From CAZIVP01 sp964542915 (lineage in GTDB: Bacteria; Calditrichota; Calditrichia; Calditrichales; Calditrichaceae), in NCBI GenBank assembly GCA_964542915.1, contig CAZIVP010000001.1:372001-436000 (forward strand): a DNA stretch of 64,000 bases. The letters run 5' to 3'. Below are positions 63,046 to 64,000 of the stretch, in pieces. The translations under genes were made by a program, and so were the position numbers. The notes beneath the pieces were generated by a model, which saw nothing but the letters and a program-made list of their open reading frames with translations, was not told where the DNA came from and searched no databases. The stretch's first letter is position 1. Every line of letters begins with the position of its first letter.

Positions 63046-64000
63046 ATGGAACCTACCATTAAAGCACAGCAATGGTTAATCGGTATTTTCAGTGTGCTGC
63101 TCATCGTCGTATTGATTATAGTGGCCGGCGTGGAGATGAAGCAAACGCGCGAGGCTAAAGCGCATATTGAGATAGATGAAACCACCGGTAAATGCATTAC
63201 CTGCCACGAAAAAGAAAATATTGCGGTGAAGCAGATCGACGCCTGGAAGGAGAGCGAGCACGCTGTGATGGGTATTGGCTGTATGGAATGCCATGATGCC
63301 AAAGAGGGCGAATTTGATGCTCAGAAATGCCCCGAAAGTGATTTTATAATTGCCAGGCACCCCACGCCCAAAGACTGCGGCGAATGTCATCAACGGCAAG
63401 TGGCGGAATTTGCCAACAGTAAACACGCCCACCAATTCTGGCTATTCAAAAACGCCGACCGCGCTATATTCGAAAATCCCATTTCCACGCGGCACGGGTG
63501 TGAACAGTGCCATAATATCAGCAACTTGTGGCCCGACGGCAGCGTCGGCGAATGCGATGCCTGCCACGCCAAGCATTCCTTCAGCAAAGAGGTGGCGCGC
63601 CAGCCCGAAACCTGCGGTGAGTGTCATATCGGACCCGACCATCCGCATATCGAAATTTACAATGAATCCAAACACGGCAATATTTTTAAGGCCAAGGGCA
63701 AAAACTGGGATTTGAGCTATACCACCATCAATACCGACAATCCCATTCCGCTTGAAGTGCCTGTTTGCACCACATGCCACATGGACGGTAACGAAACACA
63801 GCCTATGACTCATAACGTAAGTGCACGACTGGCCTGGGAATCGCAGATGACATGGAGTTTCCGGACGGTTTGGAAAGAAGAAAAACTGGGTACCTGGAAA
63901 GACAAACGTGCTCGTATGAAGGCGATCTGCAAGAGTTGCCACGCTCCGGATTTCATCGATACTTACCTGTTGACCGCCGATCTGGTGAATCTGCAATACA
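63046..64000 (+). CDS. octaheme c-type cytochrome, HAO-like (partial, runs off the window)
   Basis: The ATG at 63046 follows AGGAGG. An N-terminal membrane anchor (residues 11-28) precedes eight CxxCH sites in 318 residues: CITCH, CMECH, CGECH, CEQCH, CDACH, CGECH, CTTCH and CKSCH. The region 'CGECHIGPDHPHIEIYNESKHG' (split here) and 'MTHNVSARLAWE' match the hydroxylamine oxidoreductase (HAO) family closely. In nitrate-ammonifying Campylobacterota a related octaheme protein works with Nap in place of NrfA. The frame is open at 64000, so the C-terminal part, where the Tyr crosslinked to the P460 heme would lie, cannot be checked. Likely role: nitrite or hydroxylamine reduction at the end of the nap cluster. 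Confidence 0.85.
   Translation, partial: MEPTIKAQQWLIGIFSVLLIVVLIIVAGVEMKQTREAKAHIEIDETTGKCITCHEKENIAVKQIDAWKESEHAVMGIGCMECHDAKEGEFDAQKCPESDFIIARHPTPKDCGECHQRQVAEFANSKHAHQFWLFKNADRAIFENPISTRHGCEQCHNISNLWPDGSVGECDACHAKHSFSKEVARQPETCGECHIGPDHPHIEIYNESKHGNIFKAKGKNWDLSYTTINTDNPIPLEVPVCTTCHMDGNETQPMTHNVSARLAWESQMTWSFRTVWKEEKLGTWKDKRARMKAICKSCHAPDFIDTYLLTADLVNLQY

Overview
The window reads as a chromosomal segment of a Gram-negative, probably anaerobic bacterium of the FCB group, most likely Calditrichota (Caldithrix/KSB1-like). This rests on a secreted C25 (gingipain-type) peptidase with a 'YPDPFNPNT' C-terminal sorting tail, S46 and tricorn-like exopeptidases, a TonB-dependent vitamin receptor paired with a surface beta-propeller lipoprotein, and a Desulfovibrio-like monomeric NapA. 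The assignment is inference from gene content; no rRNA, tRNA, CRISPR array or insertion sequence was seen.

Layout. (1) About 0.2-5.4 kb, minus strand: a cobalamin riboswitch followed by btuB, a BtuG-like beta-propeller lipoprotein, btuF and cobO, a complete-looking B12 capture and adenosylation operon without btuC/btuD. (2) 5.7-11.5 kb: a DUF6599/DUF362 pair, then minus-strand housekeeping and hypothetical genes (dimeric dUTPase, thiamine-binding MTH1187 protein, small membrane protein, methyltransferase, AI-2E permease plus cyclic-nucleotide-binding protein). (3) 11.9-18.7 kb: three exported peptidases in a row (C1, S46, tricorn S41) closed by a terminator. (4) 18.9-25.2 kb: a ferritin-like protein, an RsgA lacking its OB-fold, and a nucleoside catabolism group: pyrimidine-nucleoside phosphorylase, DeoC with an encapsulation-peptide-like N-terminus, a bacterial microcompartment pentamer (BMC-P) and a phosphohexomutase-family enzyme. 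(5) 25.5-30.7 kb: an exported S9 peptidase, a TorD-type chaperone and a nuclease-fused Rad3/XPD helicase. (6) 30.8-34.2 kb: galM-galK-galE (Leloir pathway). (7) 35-50.4 kb: secreted C25 peptidase, Lon, alpha-glucan phosphorylase, an exported debranching-type glycosidase and a second S9 peptidase. (8) 50.6-52.7 kb: a DtxR/MntR-type regulator with an operator inside its own promoter, then a sigma54-dependent response regulator. (9) 52.7-64 kb: a c-heme sensor kinase, an outer-membrane porin and a nitrate respiration cluster (tetraheme NapM-like cytochrome, napA, ferredoxin, napD, napG, napH, Rieske protein, cytochrome b, octaheme HAO-like cytochrome cut by the window end).

How they work together. 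The right-hand cluster suggests dissimilatory nitrate reduction in which a Rieske/cytochrome b complex and NapGH stand where NapC and NapB would be, and an HAO-family octaheme protein may handle nitrite or hydroxylamine. The heme-containing kinase and sigma54 activator upstream are plausible controllers. The nucleoside group would convert deoxynucleosides to glyceraldehyde-3-phosphate and acetaldehyde; the BMC vertex protein and the DeoC extension suggest that this chemistry is enclosed in a microcompartment whose other shell genes lie elsewhere. The many exported peptidases and glucan/galactose enzymes suggest a scavenger of proteins and carbohydrates.
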